A program made the position numbers and the translations under genes. Source: Variovorax paradoxus (GTDB lineage: Bacteria; Pseudomonadota; Gammaproteobacteria; Burkholderiales; Burkholderiaceae_C). Taken from it: a stretch of DNA of 64,000 nt. The stretch lies in the NCBI RefSeq assembly GCF_030811855.1, contig NZ_JAUSRN010000002.1, positions 1 to 64,000 of the forward strand, in the 5' to 3' direction. How positions within the stretch are numbered: position 1 is the first letter of the stretch; the number at the start of each line of letters is the position of its first letter. This document shows, one piece after another, positions 48,456-58,118 of the stretch. The notes under the pieces are model-generated. The model had not been told where the DNA came from. It saw only the letters and a list, made by a program, of their open reading frames with translations, and did no database searches.

Positions 48456-50030
48456 CTACAGCAGCATTTCGGGAACCAGGGGCGCAAGGATCAGGTTGTG
48501 GAGCCGTTGAAAAAAGCTCGATTCAGGCTCCGACGTCAGGATGACTTCTTTTTCGCCATCGTTCGTGAGCCATTGCAGCACGCCGGTGTCCTTGGCGAGG
48601 CGCAGGCGGTAGGAGTTCTGCAGCTTGCTGATGTTGATGACGCGCAGCATTTCGCGCGCCAATTGCGGGCTGTCGACCACCACGCCCATCTCGGTGTTCT
48701 GGCTCGCCGAGCGCGGATCGAGGTTCATCGAACCTACGAAGATGCGCGTCTTGTCGATGGCGGCGGTCTTGGAGTGCAGCCGTCCCAGCGACTTACCGAA
48801 CATGCCGAAGCGCTCTCCCGCGGTGGTGCGCTGCGGGCTCAGCTCGTACAGGTCGGCGCCACTCCTGAGCAGCCGCTCGCGGTAACGCGCGTAACCAGTG
48901 TGCACCAGCGGCTCGTCGTTGGCAGCCAGCGAATTGGTCAGCAAAGTGAGCTTGACCTTTCGCTTCGCCAGATCTTCGAACGCTGCCATGCCGCGCTCGC
49001 CGGGCACCAGATAGGGAGAGGTCAGGTCGACCTCGAACTTGGCGTCCATCAGCAGCGTCCAGACCTTCATCGTCACGCTGGTGGCAATGGCCTCGTCGGC
49101 CGTCATGGTGGTCGGCTTGGTGGGCGGATCGGCAATGGCATGGGCCTCGCCCCACAAGAGTCCCATGCGGCCGCCGTCGAGCTCCTCGGCAATGGGCCCG
49201 TAACCCAGGACGTCGGAAGGCGGAAGCACGATCTTCGGCGGCGCCGCCGCCATGCCGATCCAGGAATCGAAGTCTGCCGCTGTTGGCATCCGGCCGCCCT
49301 CGCCCCGGACGATGTCGGTCACGGGCCAGACCTGCTCGCTGTTCCAGTAAGCATCGAAGATCGACTCGAGTTGCGGCAGCACCTTGCCCACCACCAGCGC
49401 ATCCATGTCGATGAAGTTCTGCGCTTCGCTGAGCACGAAGTATTCGTCGGCAATGTTGCGCCCGCCAACCACCGCCATCACTCCGTCGGCGACGAAAAGC
49501 TTGTTGTGCATGCGGTGGTTCAGCCGCCCGATCTCGTGCGGCGACGCCGCGAAGCGCGACAAGAATCCGTTGCGCCCGCAGCAGAAGGGGTTGAACAGCC
49601 GAACCTCCACATTGGGGGTCTGAGATAGCGCCAGCAGCAGCTGCTGGCTCTTGACCGTGTAAAGGTCGTCCACGAGCAGACGCACCTTCACCCCGCGCGC
49701 GCCCGCCTCGCGCAGCGCCCGCATCAAGAGACGTCCCGTGGCGTCGTTCTCGAACTGGTAGTACTGCACCACCAGCGACCGCTGGGCACGCTGCGCAAGC
49801 TGCACTCGCGCATCCAGCGAATACACGCCGAGCGGCATCAGCCGGAAGCCAGAGTGCTCACCCGGCGGCGTCGAGTCCGCCGCGATCTTGGCCAGCGTGG
49901 TGGTCGGATCGACCGCCGCCGCATGCACCGCCGCCCGCTCGCGCGCTGGGGGTAGCGAGCCGCAGGCCGTCAGCGCTGCGAGCATGGCGCCGGCAAGGCA
50001 AATTCGCAAAAGTCGAGTCCAGGCATTCAT
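48456..50030 (-). CDS. Phospholipase D-family lipoprotein
   Basis: A 524-residue protein with a lipoprotein signal (lipobox 'LAALTACGS') and two HKD motifs. The first is in 'HNKLFVADGVMAVVGGRN', followed by 'DEYF'; the second is in 'HSKTAAIDKTRIFVGSMN'. This arrangement resembles cardiolipin synthases and PLD-type phosphodiesterases. It would act at the periplasmic face on phospholipids. The ATG at 50030 is chosen because the signal peptide starts there. It is the first gene of the seven-gene minus-strand run, so the run's promoter should lie in 50031-50181. Confidence 0.9.
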   Translation of the reverse strand: MNAWTRLLRICLAGAMLAALTACGSLPPARERAAVHAAAVDPTTTLAKIAADSTPPGEHSGFRLMPLGVYSLDARVQLAQRAQRSLVVQYYQFENDATGRLLMRALREAGARGVKVRLLVDDLYTVKSQQLLLALSQTPNVEVRLFNPFCCGRNGFLSRFAASPHEIGRLNHRMHNKLFVADGVMAVVGGRNIADEYFVLSEAQNFIDMDALVVGKVLPQLESIFDAYWNSEQVWPVTDIVRGEGGRMPTAADFDSWIGMAAAPPKIVLPPSDVLGYGPIAEELDGGRMGLLWGEAHAIADPPTKPTTMTADEAIATSVTMKVWTLLMDAKFEVDLTSPYLVPGERGMAAFEDLAKRKVKLTLLTNSLAANDEPLVHTGYARYRERLLRSGADLYELSPQRTTAGERFGMFGKSLGRLHSKTAAIDKTRIFVGSMNLDPRSASQNTEMGVVVDSPQLAREMLRVINISKLQNSYRLRLAKDTGVLQWLTNDGEKEVILTSEPESSFFQRLHNLILAPLVPEMLL

Positions 50031-50181
50031 GATGATCGATCTCGCAGACCTAATTGTTTTTTGGCTCCCTGTCATGGGTACGCCCGCCAGTCCATGTCGG
50101 TTTCGGTTTCAGCCGGGCTGCAGTCCAAAAAAACTGGCTCCCCGTCCTAGAATTCGTCCCATCCCCGTCCGGAGTTACGCC

Positions 50182-50736
50182 ATGGCAAGACCGATCCTCT
50201 CACGCATCGCAGCGGTGCTGGTCGCCGCCGGGATGGCGCTGCCCGCCTGGGCCGCCCTCGACATCGGCGACCCGGTACCCAAGTTCACCGCCAATGCCGC
50301 CCTCGCCGGCAAGACCTTCCGCTACTCGCTGGCCGATGCTCTGGCCAAGGGGCCGGTGGTGTTGTACTTCTTTCCAGCGGCCGACTCCAGCGACTGCTCG
50401 ATAGAAGCTCACGCCTTCGCCGAAGCCGTCGACCAATTCGCCGCGCTGGGCGCCACAGTGATCGGCGTGTCGGCCGACGACATCGACACCCTCTCCAAGT
50501 TTTCGGTCAAGTCCTGCCAAAACCGCTTTCCCGTGGCCTCGGACGAATCGAAGTCGGTGATCAACGGGTTCGACGCCCTGATGCAGACCCGGCCGGACTT
50601 CGCCAACCGTCTCTCGTACGTGATCTCGCCGGACGGCAAGGTGGCGTACTACTACCAGAACCTGAATCCGGACAAGCACGTGGAGCGCATGCTGAATGCG
50701 CTGCGGGCGCTGCCGCGGCCGCGGCCGCCCAGGTAG
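50182..50736 (+). CDS. Exported peroxiredoxin (Bcp/AhpC-TSA type)
   Basis: A 184-residue thioredoxin-fold peroxidase with a signal peptide ('AAVLVAAGMALPAWA'), so it is probably periplasmic. The peroxidatic Cys is in 'AADSSDCSIEAHAF'. It aligns with the TPGCT-x-EAC motif of Bcp, with Ser in place of Thr and His in place of the helix resolving Cys. A later Cys ('VKSCQNRF') could resolve instead. GGAG precedes the ATG at 50182. Divergent from the phospholipase gene. Confidence 0.88.
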   Translation: MARPILSRIAAVLVAAGMALPAWAALDIGDPVPKFTANAALAGKTFRYSLADALAKGPVVLYFFPAADSSDCSIEAHAFAEAVDQFAALGATVIGVSADDIDTLSKFSVKSCQNRFPVASDESKSVINGFDALMQTRPDFANRLSYVISPDGKVAYYYQNLNPDKHVERMLNALRALPRPRPPR

Positions 50737-50782
50737 CCGTGTGCGCGGGCGGGTTTGACCGCTTCGCGCAAAATCCCGTCCC

Positions 50783-52216
50783 ATGCAACTCAACTTCATC
50801 GCCAACGCCGACGTCCCGTCTTCCTCTGGCCGCACCCTGCAGGTGCTCGACCCGTCCGACGGCCAGCCCTTCGACGAGATCCAGCGCAGCAATGCCGCCG
50901 ACATCGACTCGGCGGTGCGTGCGGCGCGCGATTGTTTCGATGGCGTCTGGCACAAGGTAAGCGCGGCCGACCGCGGCCGCCTGCTCTACAAGCTGTCGCA
51001 GAAGATCGCCGAGCACGTCGATGAACTCGCGCTGATCGAGCAGCGCGATTGCGGCAAGCCCGTGAAGCAGGCACGCGCCGACGCGCTGGCGCTGGTGCGC
51101 TATTTCGAGTTCTATGCCGGCGCCTGCGACAAGCTGCACGGCGAGACCATTCCCTACCAGGACGGCTACAGCGTGTTCACCTGGCGCGAGCCGCACGGCG
51201 TCACGGGGCACATCATTCCCTGGAACTACCCGATGCAGATCTTCGGGCGCAGTGTGGGCGGCGCACTGGCGGCGGGCAACGTGTGCGTGGTGAAGCCGGC
51301 CGAGGACGCCTGCCTGTCGCTGATCCGCGTCGCCCAGCTGGCGGCCGAAGTCGGCTTTCCGCCCGGTGCGCTCAACATCGTGACAGGCTACGGCCACGAA
51401 GTGGGCGACGCCCTCGCCCGGCACGAGGGCATCGACCACATCAGCTTCACCGGGAGTCCCAAGATCGGCACGCTGATCCAGCAGGTGGCGGCCGAGCGGC
51501 ATTGCCCGGTCACGCTCGAGCTCGGCGGCAAGAGCCCGCAAATCATCTTTGCCGACGCCGACCTGGACGCGGCCATTCCGGTGATCATCAATGCCATCGT
51601 GCAGAACGCCGGCCAGACCTGCTCGGCCGGCTCGCGCGTGCTGATCCAGCGCGGCATCTACGAGCCGCTGCTGGAGCGCCTCGGCCACGCCTTTGCGGCC
51701 CTGCGCGTCGGCCCCGCGGCCATGGACCTGGACGTCGGCCCCCTCATCCGCCAGACGCAGCAGCAGCGCGTTTGGGATTTCTTAAGCGATGCCCAGGTCG
51801 CCGGCATTCCCATGGTGGCCCACGGCGTCGTGGTCGACGAAGCGCCCGAAACCGGCTTCTACCAGGCCCCCACCCTGCTGCGCGACGTGCCCGTCGACCA
51901 TCGCCTGGCGCAGGAAGAAGTGTTCGGGCCGGTGCTTGCGGCGATGCAGTTCGCCGACGAAGACGAAGCGGTGGCGCTCGCCAATGCCACGCAGTTCGGC
52001 CTTGTCGCCGGCGTGTGGACAGCCGACGGCGCGCGCCAGTTCCGCATGGCCAAGCGGTTGCGCAGCGGGCAGGTTTTCATCAACAACTACGGCGCCGGTG
52101 GCGGCGTGGAACTGCCGTTCGGCGGCGTCAAGTCGTCCGGCTATGGCCGCGAAAAGGGTTTTGAGGCGCTGTACGGCTTCACCACCCTCAAGACCGTTGC
52201 CATAAAGCACGGCTGA
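50783..52216 (+). CDS. NAD(P)+-dependent aldehyde dehydrogenase
   Basis: A 477-residue enzyme of the ALDH superfamily. The catalytic Glu is in 'TLELGGKSP' and the catalytic Cys in 'NAGQTCSAGSR'. The nucleotide-binding segment includes 'IIPWNYPMQI' and 'FTGSPKIG'. It lies 46 bases after the peroxiredoxin gene and 84 bases before an SDR oxidoreductase on the same strand. The pair may oxidise an alcohol via an aldehyde to an acid, but the substrate is unknown. Confidence 0.94.
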   Translation: MQLNFIANADVPSSSGRTLQVLDPSDGQPFDEIQRSNAADIDSAVRAARDCFDGVWHKVSAADRGRLLYKLSQKIAEHVDELALIEQRDCGKPVKQARADALALVRYFEFYAGACDKLHGETIPYQDGYSVFTWREPHGVTGHIIPWNYPMQIFGRSVGGALAAGNVCVVKPAEDACLSLIRVAQLAAEVGFPPGALNIVTGYGHEVGDALARHEGIDHISFTGSPKIGTLIQQVAAERHCPVTLELGGKSPQIIFADADLDAAIPVIINAIVQNAGQTCSAGSRVLIQRGIYEPLLERLGHAFAALRVGPAAMDLDVGPLIRQTQQQRVWDFLSDAQVAGIPMVAHGVVVDEAPETGFYQAPTLLRDVPVDHRLAQEEVFGPVLAAMQFADEDEAVALANATQFGLVAGVWTADGARQFRMAKRLRSGQVFINNYGAGGGVELPFGGVKSSGYGREKGFEALYGFTTLKTVAIKHG

Positions 52217-52300
52217 AGCCGAATCGGCAGCCGCTTCGCGGGGCGCTCGGCGCCATCGCCCGATACACTGCCCCGCTGTACCTTTCCAGGAGACAAAACC

Positions 52301-53062
52301 GTGCGCGTCAAGGACAAATCCATCATCGTGACCGGTGCCGGCGGCGGCATCGGCGAAGGCATCGCCAAGCGGCTTGCGGCCGAGGGCGCCCAGGTGCTCG
52401 TGAACGACATCAACCCGGCGGCGGGCCAGCAGGTGGTGGAAGCGATCCTGCGTGACGGCGGCAAGGCCTCTTTCTTTGCGGCCGACGTCACCAAGTCGGC
52501 CGAGGTCAAGGCGCTGGTCGAGGCCGCGGTGGAGCGCCACGGCAAGCTCGACGTCATGGTCAACAACGCCGGCTGGACGCACCGCAACCGCCCCGCCCTT
52601 GAAGTGGGCGAAGACGAGTTCGACAAGTGCTATGCCGTCAACGTGAAGAGCATCTATCTGGCCACCGTGCACGCGGTGCCGGCGTTCCGCGCCAATGGCG
52701 GGGGCTCGTTCATCAACATCGCGTCGACGGCCGGCGTGCGCCCGCGCCCGGGCCTCACCTGGTACAACGGCTCCAAGGGCGCGGTCATCACGACCAGCAA
52801 GTCGCTGGCTGCCGAACTCGGCCCCGACAACATCCGGGTCAACTGCATCAACCCGGTGTTCAACCCGGACACCGGCCTGGCCGCCGAATTCGCGGGCGGC
52901 CCGCTGACCGAAGAGCGCAAGGCCAAGTTCCGCGCCACCATTCCGCTCGGCCGCTTCTCCACCGCCCTGGACGTGGCCAACGCCGCGCTGTACCTGGCCA
53001 GCGACGAAGCCGCCTTCATCAGCGGCGTGTGCATCGAGGTCGACGGCGCGCGCTGCGTCTAG
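52301..53062 (+). CDS. Short-chain dehydrogenase/reductase
   Basis: A 253-residue classical SDR. It has the cofactor motif TGAGGGIG and 'NNAG', catalytic Ser in 'NIASTAG' and Y-N-G-S-K as YxxxK. An Asp at the end of the second strand ('LVNDIN') favours NAD. It starts at GTG with a strong AGGAGA upstream. It closely follows an aldehyde dehydrogenase gene. Confidence 0.94.
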   Translation: MRVKDKSIIVTGAGGGIGEGIAKRLAAEGAQVLVNDINPAAGQQVVEAILRDGGKASFFAADVTKSAEVKALVEAAVERHGKLDVMVNNAGWTHRNRPALEVGEDEFDKCYAVNVKSIYLATVHAVPAFRANGGGSFINIASTAGVRPRPGLTWYNGSKGAVITTSKSLAAELGPDNIRVNCINPVFNPDTGLAAEFAGGPLTEERKAKFRATIPLGRFSTALDVANAALYLASDEAAFISGVCIEVDGARCV

Positions 53063-53139
53063 TCCAGGCAAGGCCGCCCCGCCGAGTAGCCCTTTCCGGG
53101 TCGACCCTTGCGCCATGGAGTAAATTGGCCGCTGCCCCC

Positions 53140-54297
53140 ATGAACAGCAAAAGCACCACCGTCATCCCGCTATCCGAGGTCGGCCGCGCGCGCCCGGCCG
53201 TCTCGGTGCCGGAGACTGCCGTGCCCGCCACGGGGAGCCTGCTCGACCGCCTGGGCCGCCCGCTGACCGACCTGCGCATCAGCGTGACCGACCGCTGCAA
53301 CTTCCGCTGCAGCTACTGCATGCCGAAGGACGTGTTCGACAAGGACTACCAATACCTGCCGCATAGCGCGCTGCTGAGCTTTGAGGAAATGACCCGGCTC
53401 GCGCGCCTGTTCGCCTCCCATGGCGTGCGCAAGATCCGGCTCACCGGCGGCGAACCGCTGTTGCGCAAGAACATCGAGGGGCTGATCGAGCAGCTCTCCG
53501 AGCTCCGCACCCCGGCCGGCGAGCCGCTCGCGCTCACGCTCACCACCAACGGCTCGCTGCTGCAGCGCAAGGCGGCCGCGCTGCGTGCCGCCGGCTTGCA
53601 GCGCGTGACCGTGAGCCTCGACAGCCTGGACGATGCGGTGTTCCGCCACATGAACGACGTCGATTTCCCGGTGGCCGACGTGCTCGCCGGCATCGACGCG
53701 GCGCTGGCCGCCGGCCTCGGCCCCCTGAAGGTGAACATGGTGGTCAAGCGCGGTACCAACGAGCAGGAAATCCTGCCGATGGCGCGCTACTTTCGCGACA
53801 ACCACGGCGGCAAGGTGGTGTTGCGCTTCATCGAATACATGGACGTCGGCGCCACCAACGGCTGGCGCATGGACGAGGTGCTGCCCTCGGCCGAAGTCAT
53901 CGCGCGCATTGGCGCCGAGTTTCCGCTCGTGCCGCTGGAGCCCAGCGCGCCGGGCGAAACAGCCCAAAGGTGGGCCTATGCCGACGGCGGCGGTGAAATT
54001 GGCGTAATCAGCAGCGTCACGCAGGCCTTCTGCCACGACTGCAGCCGCGCTCGCCTGTCGACCGAGGGCAAGCTCTACCTCTGCCTTTTTGCCAGCGCGG
54101 GCCACGACCTGCGGCCCCTGCTGCGCGGCACCGCCACCGACGAAGACATTGCCTCGGCCATCGGCCACATCTGGCAGGGCCGGGCCGACCGATATTCCGA
54201 ATTGCGCGCACTCCGTGGCCCCGACAGCGCTGAGTCCGACGGCAACGACAACAACAAGGCGCCGCGCCGCGTCGAAATGAGCTATATCGGCGGATGA
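53140..54297 (+). CDS. moaA: GTP 3',8-cyclase
   Basis: A 385-residue radical SAM enzyme for the first step of molybdenum cofactor synthesis. N-terminal cluster ligands are in '[11 protein letters not shown]'. The C-terminal cluster is in '[11 protein letters not shown]' and 'LYLCLF'. The protein ends in the required GG ('YIGG'). An N-terminal extension of about 40 residues precedes the core, so the true start may lie further in. It overlaps mobA by four bases. The pathway would supply cofactor for the molybdenum hydroxylase encoded at 17565-19895. Confidence 0.95.
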   Translation: MNSKSTTVIPLSEVGRARPAVSVPETAVPATGSLLDRLGRPLTDLRISVTDRCNFRCSYCMPKDVFDKDYQYLPHSALLSFEEMTRLARLFASHGVRKIRLTGGEPLLRKNIEGLIEQLSELRTPAGEPLALTLTTNGSLLQRKAAALRAAGLQRVTVSLDSLDDAVFRHMNDVDFPVADVLAGIDAALAAGLGPLKVNMVVKRGTNEQEILPMARYFRDNHGGKVVLRFIEYMDVGATNGWRMDEVLPSAEVIARIGAEFPLVPLEPSAPGETAQRWAYADGGGEIGVISSVTQAFCHDCSRARLSTEGKLYLCLFASAGHDLRPLLRGTATDEDIASAIGHIWQGRADRYSELRALRGPDSAESDGNDNNKAPRRVEMSYIGG

Positions 54298-54941
54298 CCT
54301 CCACACAAGATTCCATTTCCCCCAGCGAGATCACCGGCCTGCTGCTGGCCGGCGGACGCGGCTCACGCATGGGCGGCATCGACAAGGGCCTGCAGAACTT
54401 CAATGGCTCGCCGCTTGCCATGCATGCCGTGCTGCGCTTGGGCATGCAGGTCGGCGAAGTCATGATCAACGCCAACCGCAACCTGTCCGCCTACGAATCA
54501 TTCGGCGTTCCGGTCTGGCCCGACAGCCTGGCCGACTATGCCGGTCCGCTGGCCGGCTTCCTCACCGGTTTGGAACGCTGCGAAACGCCCTATCTCCTCA
54601 CCGTGCCGTGCGACACGCCCCTGTTTCCGCTCGATCTGGCCAGCCGTCTGGCCGAAGCGATGGTGGCCGACAACGCGGAGATCGCCATGGTCAGCGCTCC
54701 CGAGGCTGCCGCCGAACCCGGCGAGGCGCCGGTGCTGCGGCCGCAGCCGGTGTTCTGCCTGCTGCGCACCACCCTGCTCGAAAGCCTGGTGAACTTCACC
54801 CAGTCCGGCGGCCGCAAGATCGACGCCTGGACCGCGCAGCACCGCACGGTGCTCGTCCCCTTCGACCGGCCCGGCGATGCACCCGACGCCTTTTTCAACG
54901 CCAACACGCTGGCTGAACTGCACGCCCTTGAAAACCGATGA
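54294..54941 (+). CDS. mobA: Molybdenum cofactor guanylyltransferase
   Basis: A 215-residue nucleotidyltransferase that converts Mo-molybdopterin to the guanine dinucleotide form. The N-terminal GTP motif is '[18 protein letters not shown]' and the metal-binding Asp is in '[10 protein letters not shown]'. It overlaps moaA upstream and moeA downstream, each by ATGA. Xanthine dehydrogenase-type enzymes usually need the cytosine form (MocA), so MobA serves other enzymes. Confidence 0.95.
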   Translation: MTSTQDSISPSEITGLLLAGGRGSRMGGIDKGLQNFNGSPLAMHAVLRLGMQVGEVMINANRNLSAYESFGVPVWPDSLADYAGPLAGFLTGLERCETPYLLTVPCDTPLFPLDLASRLAEAMVADNAEIAMVSAPEAAAEPGEAPVLRPQPVFCLLRTTLLESLVNFTQSGGRKIDAWTAQHRTVLVPFDRPGDAPDAFFNANTLAELHALENR

Positions 54942-56260
54942 GCCGCATCGCCGACATTGCCGCCGCCCTTGAAGGCTACGACCCCCAGGCCCTGAGTGTC
55001 GGCGGCGTGCAGGCTTTTCTGGCGCAGCTCGTGGGCCCGGCCGTGGTTGCGGAAAGCGAAATGGTCGGCGTACGCGAAGCACTGGGCCGCGTGCTGGCCG
55101 AAGACATCATCTCGCCCGTCAGCGTACCGCCGCACGACAACTCGGCGATGGACGGCTTTGCCTTCGATGGCACCATCCTGCGCGACGATGCACCCACGGA
55201 CGAGTCCATCGTGCTGCGCGTGGTGGGCACGGCCCTGGCCGGCACGGCCTGGCGTGGAACCCTGGCGGTTGGCGACGCGGTTCGCATCATGACAGGCGCC
55301 GTCATGCCCGAGGGACTCGACACCGTGGTTGCGCAAGAGTTCTGCAAGATCGACGGCGACCGGGTGAGCTTTCCGGCCAAGGTGCTGCGGCGTGGCGACA
55401 ACCGCCGCTTTGCCGGCGAAGACCTGATGCAGGGGCAACCGGCTCTGAAGCGCGGCGAACGCCTGTCGCCCGCCGCGCTCGGCATGGTCGCGAGCCTAGG
55501 TCTGCCCTCGGTGCCTGCGCTGCGACGCCTGCGCGTGGCCTACTTTTCGACCGGCGACGAAATCCTGAGCCTTGGCGAGCCGCCGCGCGAGGGCGCCGTG
55601 TACGACAGCAACCGCTACACGGTTTTCGGCCTGCTCACGCGGCTGGGCTGCGAGGTCATCGACCTGGGCCTGGTTCGCGATGATCCCGCCACGCTCGCCG
55701 CCACGCTCCAGCGCGCGGCCAGCGAGGCCGACGCCATCATCACCAGCGGCGGCGTGAGCGTCGGCGCGGCCGACCATACGCGCGCCGTGATGCAGCAGTT
55801 GGGCGACATGGCGTTCTGGCGCATTGCCATGCGACCAGGACGGCCGATGGCAGTCGGGCTGATTCAACGCAACCAGGCCTCCTCACCTCAAGCGGGCGCT
55901 GCGGTGCTCTTCGGTCTGCCGGGCAATCCAGTGGCCGTGATGGTGACTTTTCTAGCCTTCGTTCGACCCGCACTGCTACGCATGATGGGCTGCCACGAAA
56001 TCGCCGCGGCACCGCCGCCCCTGCTGCGCGCGCGCAGCGTGAGCGCCATCCGCAAGAAAGCCGGCCGTACCGAATATCAGCGCGGCTTCGTGCAGGCCGT
56101 GTCCGGTGCGCTGCCCGAAGTCCGCATTGCCGGAAACCAGGGTTCGGGCGTGCTGAGTTCGATGGTCGAAGCCAACGGGCTCGTCGTGCTGCACCACGAT
56201 CAAGCCAGCGTGGCTGCAGGCGATGAAGTCGACGTGATGATGTTCGACGGGGTTATTTAG
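54938..56260 (+). CDS. moeA: Molybdopterin molybdenumtransferase
   Basis: A 440-residue enzyme that inserts molybdate into adenylylated molybdopterin. Family motifs: '[13 protein letters not shown]', '[15 protein letters not shown]', 'YFSTGDEIL', '[11 protein letters not shown]', '[10 protein letters not shown]' and '[13 protein letters not shown]'. All four MoeA domains are present. It is third in the tightly overlapping moaA-mobA-moeA operon. Confidence 0.96.
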   Translation: MSRIADIAAALEGYDPQALSVGGVQAFLAQLVGPAVVAESEMVGVREALGRVLAEDIISPVSVPPHDNSAMDGFAFDGTILRDDAPTDESIVLRVVGTALAGTAWRGTLAVGDAVRIMTGAVMPEGLDTVVAQEFCKIDGDRVSFPAKVLRRGDNRRFAGEDLMQGQPALKRGERLSPAALGMVASLGLPSVPALRRLRVAYFSTGDEILSLGEPPREGAVYDSNRYTVFGLLTRLGCEVIDLGLVRDDPATLAATLQRAASEADAIITSGGVSVGAADHTRAVMQQLGDMAFWRIAMRPGRPMAVGLIQRNQASSPQAGAAVLFGLPGNPVAVMVTFLAFVRPALLRMMGCHEIAAAPPPLLRARSVSAIRKKAGRTEYQRGFVQAVSGALPEVRIAGNQGSGVLSSMVEANGLVVLHHDQASVAAGDEVDVMMFDGVI

Positions 56261-56282
56261 CTCGCCCCCAGTCTTTCGCGCC

Positions 56283-56732
56283 TCAGATTCGGCCCAAGGC
56301 CTTGTCCACGCCCTTGTTCGCGAGCATGTCCGCGCGTTCGTTGCCGGGGTCGCCGGAATGGCCCTTGACCCAGCGCCACTCGATCACGTGGCCGCCCTCG
56401 GCCACCAGCTTGTCGAGTTTCTGCCAGAGTTCGACGTTCTTCACCGGCTGCTTGGTCGACGTGCGCCAACCCTTGGCTTTCCAGCCGCGGATCCACTCGG
56501 TGATGCCCATACGCACGTATTGGCTGTCCAGGTAAAGAATGACCTTGCAGGGCCGCTTGAGAGCAGCCAGGCCCTCGATCACGGCCGTGAGTTCCATGCG
56601 GTTGTTGGTGGTATCGAGCTCGCCACCGAACAGTTCCTTTTCGGTGGCGCCCGACTTGAGCCAGGCGCCCCAGCCGCCCGGGCCGGGATTGCCTTTGCAG
56701 GCGCCATCGGTGTAGATCACGACTTCGTTCAA
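56283..56732 (-). CDS. rnhA: Ribonuclease HI
   Basis: A 149-residue enzyme cutting the RNA strand of RNA-DNA hybrids. Catalytic acids are D ('[12 protein letters not shown]'), E ('NRMELTAV'), D ('LYLDSQYV') and D ('NERADMLA'). It starts at TTG with GAAGGAAAAG upstream. It lies 56 bases downstream of the methyltransferase gene on the same strand, an order common near gloB in proteobacteria. Confidence 0.95.
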   Translation of the reverse strand: MNEVVIYTDGACKGNPGPGGWGAWLKSGATEKELFGGELDTTNNRMELTAVIEGLAALKRPCKVILYLDSQYVRMGITEWIRGWKAKGWRTSTKQPVKNVELWQKLDKLVAEGGHVIEWRWVKGHSGDPGNERADMLANKGVDKALGRI

Positions 56733-56788
56733 AACTTACTTTTCCTTCTTCTTTCGATCCATCGATCGCTATTCATTCATCAATCATT

Positions 56789-57556
56789 TCAGTCGCGGTG
56801 GTCAGCCTTGTGCACCTTGCCCGCAATCGACACCGGCGCCGTCGCGCGCGCCGCGGCGCGACGCCAGTCCGCACTCAACAGGCGCATGCCGCGCACCCGC
56901 TTGACCGCCACCACGAAATACACGGCACCGAAAATCGGCCACCAGCGCTCGCCGGCGGTGTCCATCCAGCGGCAGCGCTCCAGCCAGGCTTCGCTGCGCA
57001 CCGCAGGCCGGTAGACGCCAAAGCGCCCCGACTCCACCTCGAAGCTCAGGAGCCGCAGCCAGTCCCGCATGCGCCAATAGCCGATGAACTCGCCGCCTTC
57101 GGGCAGAAAGAGGTCGCCAAACCCGAGCTTGCGGTACAGGTGCGCGCGGCGCTGCCGCATACCCCATAGGCTGGCTGGGTTGAGCCCGCAGATCACCACT
57201 CGGCCTTCGGGCACCAGCACGCGCTCCACTTCGCGCAAGGTGGCGTGAGGATCCTGGCTCAGTTCCAGCGCGTGCGGCAGCACCACCAGATCCAGGCTGT
57301 TGGCTGCAAACGGCAGCGCCGCAAAATCGGTAAAGAGCGCAGCCTTGCTGCCCTGCACGAGCTCAGGCAGCGCCAGCCAGCGGTGCGGCATGCGGTTGGT
57401 GCGCAGCCCGTCGACACCTGCCGCTCCGAGCTGCAAGGCGTGATAGCCGAAGATGTCCGCGACCGCCTGGTCGAACTGGGCCTGCTCCCACGCCAGGAGG
57501 TACCGTCCAGGGGGGGTCGCGAACCAATCCTGCAAACCTATAATTTGACCGCTCAT
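56789..57556 (-). CDS. SAM-dependent methyltransferase, class I
   Basis: A 255-residue methyltransferase of the type encoded between gloB and rnhA in many proteobacteria. The opening 'WFATPPGRYLLAWE' is conserved. The SAM-domain segments include 'LDLVVLPHALELSQDPHATLREVERVLVPEGRV' in parts ('LPHALELSQDP', 'LVPEGRVVICGLNP'). The first glycine-rich SAM motif is degenerate. Its ATG shares two bases with the divergent gloB ATG, so its promoter must lie inside gloB. Substrate unknown. Confidence 0.88.
   Translation of the reverse strand: MSGQIIGLQDWFATPPGRYLLAWEQAQFDQAVADIFGYHALQLGAAGVDGLRTNRMPHRWLALPELVQGSKAALFTDFAALPFAANSLDLVVLPHALELSQDPHATLREVERVLVPEGRVVICGLNPASLWGMRQRRAHLYRKLGFGDLFLPEGGEFIGYWRMRDWLRLLSFEVESGRFGVYRPAVRSEAWLERCRWMDTAGERWWPIFGAVYFVVAVKRVRGMRLLSADWRRAAARATAPVSIAGKVHKADHRD
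57539..57544 (+). promoter_or_regulatory. Consensus -10 box for gloB
   Basis: A perfect TATAAT lies ten bases before the gloB ATG, inside the 5' end of the methyltransferase gene on the other strand. Transcription from it would start only about three or four bases before the ATG, giving an almost leaderless mRNA. The -35 region is weak. Confidence 0.45.
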
Positions 57557-58118
57557 GACCCTCGTTCCGCTGCCCGCCTTCGCTGACAACTACATCTGGA
57601 TGCTGCAGGACGGCTCCAACGCGATCGTGGTGGACCCGGGCGACGCTCAACCGGTATTCGACGCGTTGACGCGCGACAACCTGCAGCTCGCCGCGATTCT
57701 AGTCACGCACCACCATCACGATCACACGGGCGGCGTGGAGGCGCTCCATGCGGCCTCTGGTGCACGCGTCTTCGGCCCGACGCGCGAGAGTATTCCCGAC
57801 TCACTTGCGGCGCTGCCGGGCGACACCCGCGTATGCTGTGCCCACGAATACACACTTGCTAACCTGGGTTTCGCCTACGCGGTGGAACCCGGCAATACCG
57901 ATCTGACTCACTACACCGCGCGCTGCGAAAGCCTGCGCACACAGGGGCAGCCCACGCTGCCCTCGCAACTGGCAACCGAACGCCGAATCAACCCCTTTCT
58001 TCGCAGCCGCGAAGCCACTGTCCTTAGAGCGGTGCGCGAGCACGCCGAGCTTTCCGCCAATGCGGCCGAAGCCGACGTGTTTGCTGCTCTGCGCCAATGG
58101 AAAAACGACTTCCGATGA
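57555..58118 (+). CDS. gloB: Hydroxyacylglutathione hydrolase (glyoxalase II) with an internal deletion
   Basis: A 187-residue protein; the family norm is about 255-260. The start ('PLPAFADNYIWML') and first metal motif (THHHHDHTGG, 51-60) are intact. The C-terminal part ('CAHEYTLANLGFA' and the substrate-binding tail) is also present. Between residues about 81 and 84 some 70 residues are missing. These normally carry the GHTxGH and GDTLF motifs with metal-binding His and Asp. The reading frame is kept across the junction, so an in-frame protein is made but the dinuclear metal site is probably incomplete. It could be an inactive remnant, a new function or a sequence error. Confidence 0.85.
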   Translation: MTLVPLPAFADNYIWMLQDGSNAIVVDPGDAQPVFDALTRDNLQLAAILVTHHHHDHTGGVEALHAASGARVFGPTRESIPDSLAALPGDTRVCCAHEYTLANLGFAYAVEPGNTDLTHYTARCESLRTQGQPTLPSQLATERRINPFLRSREATVLRAVREHAELSANAAEADVFAALRQWKNDFR

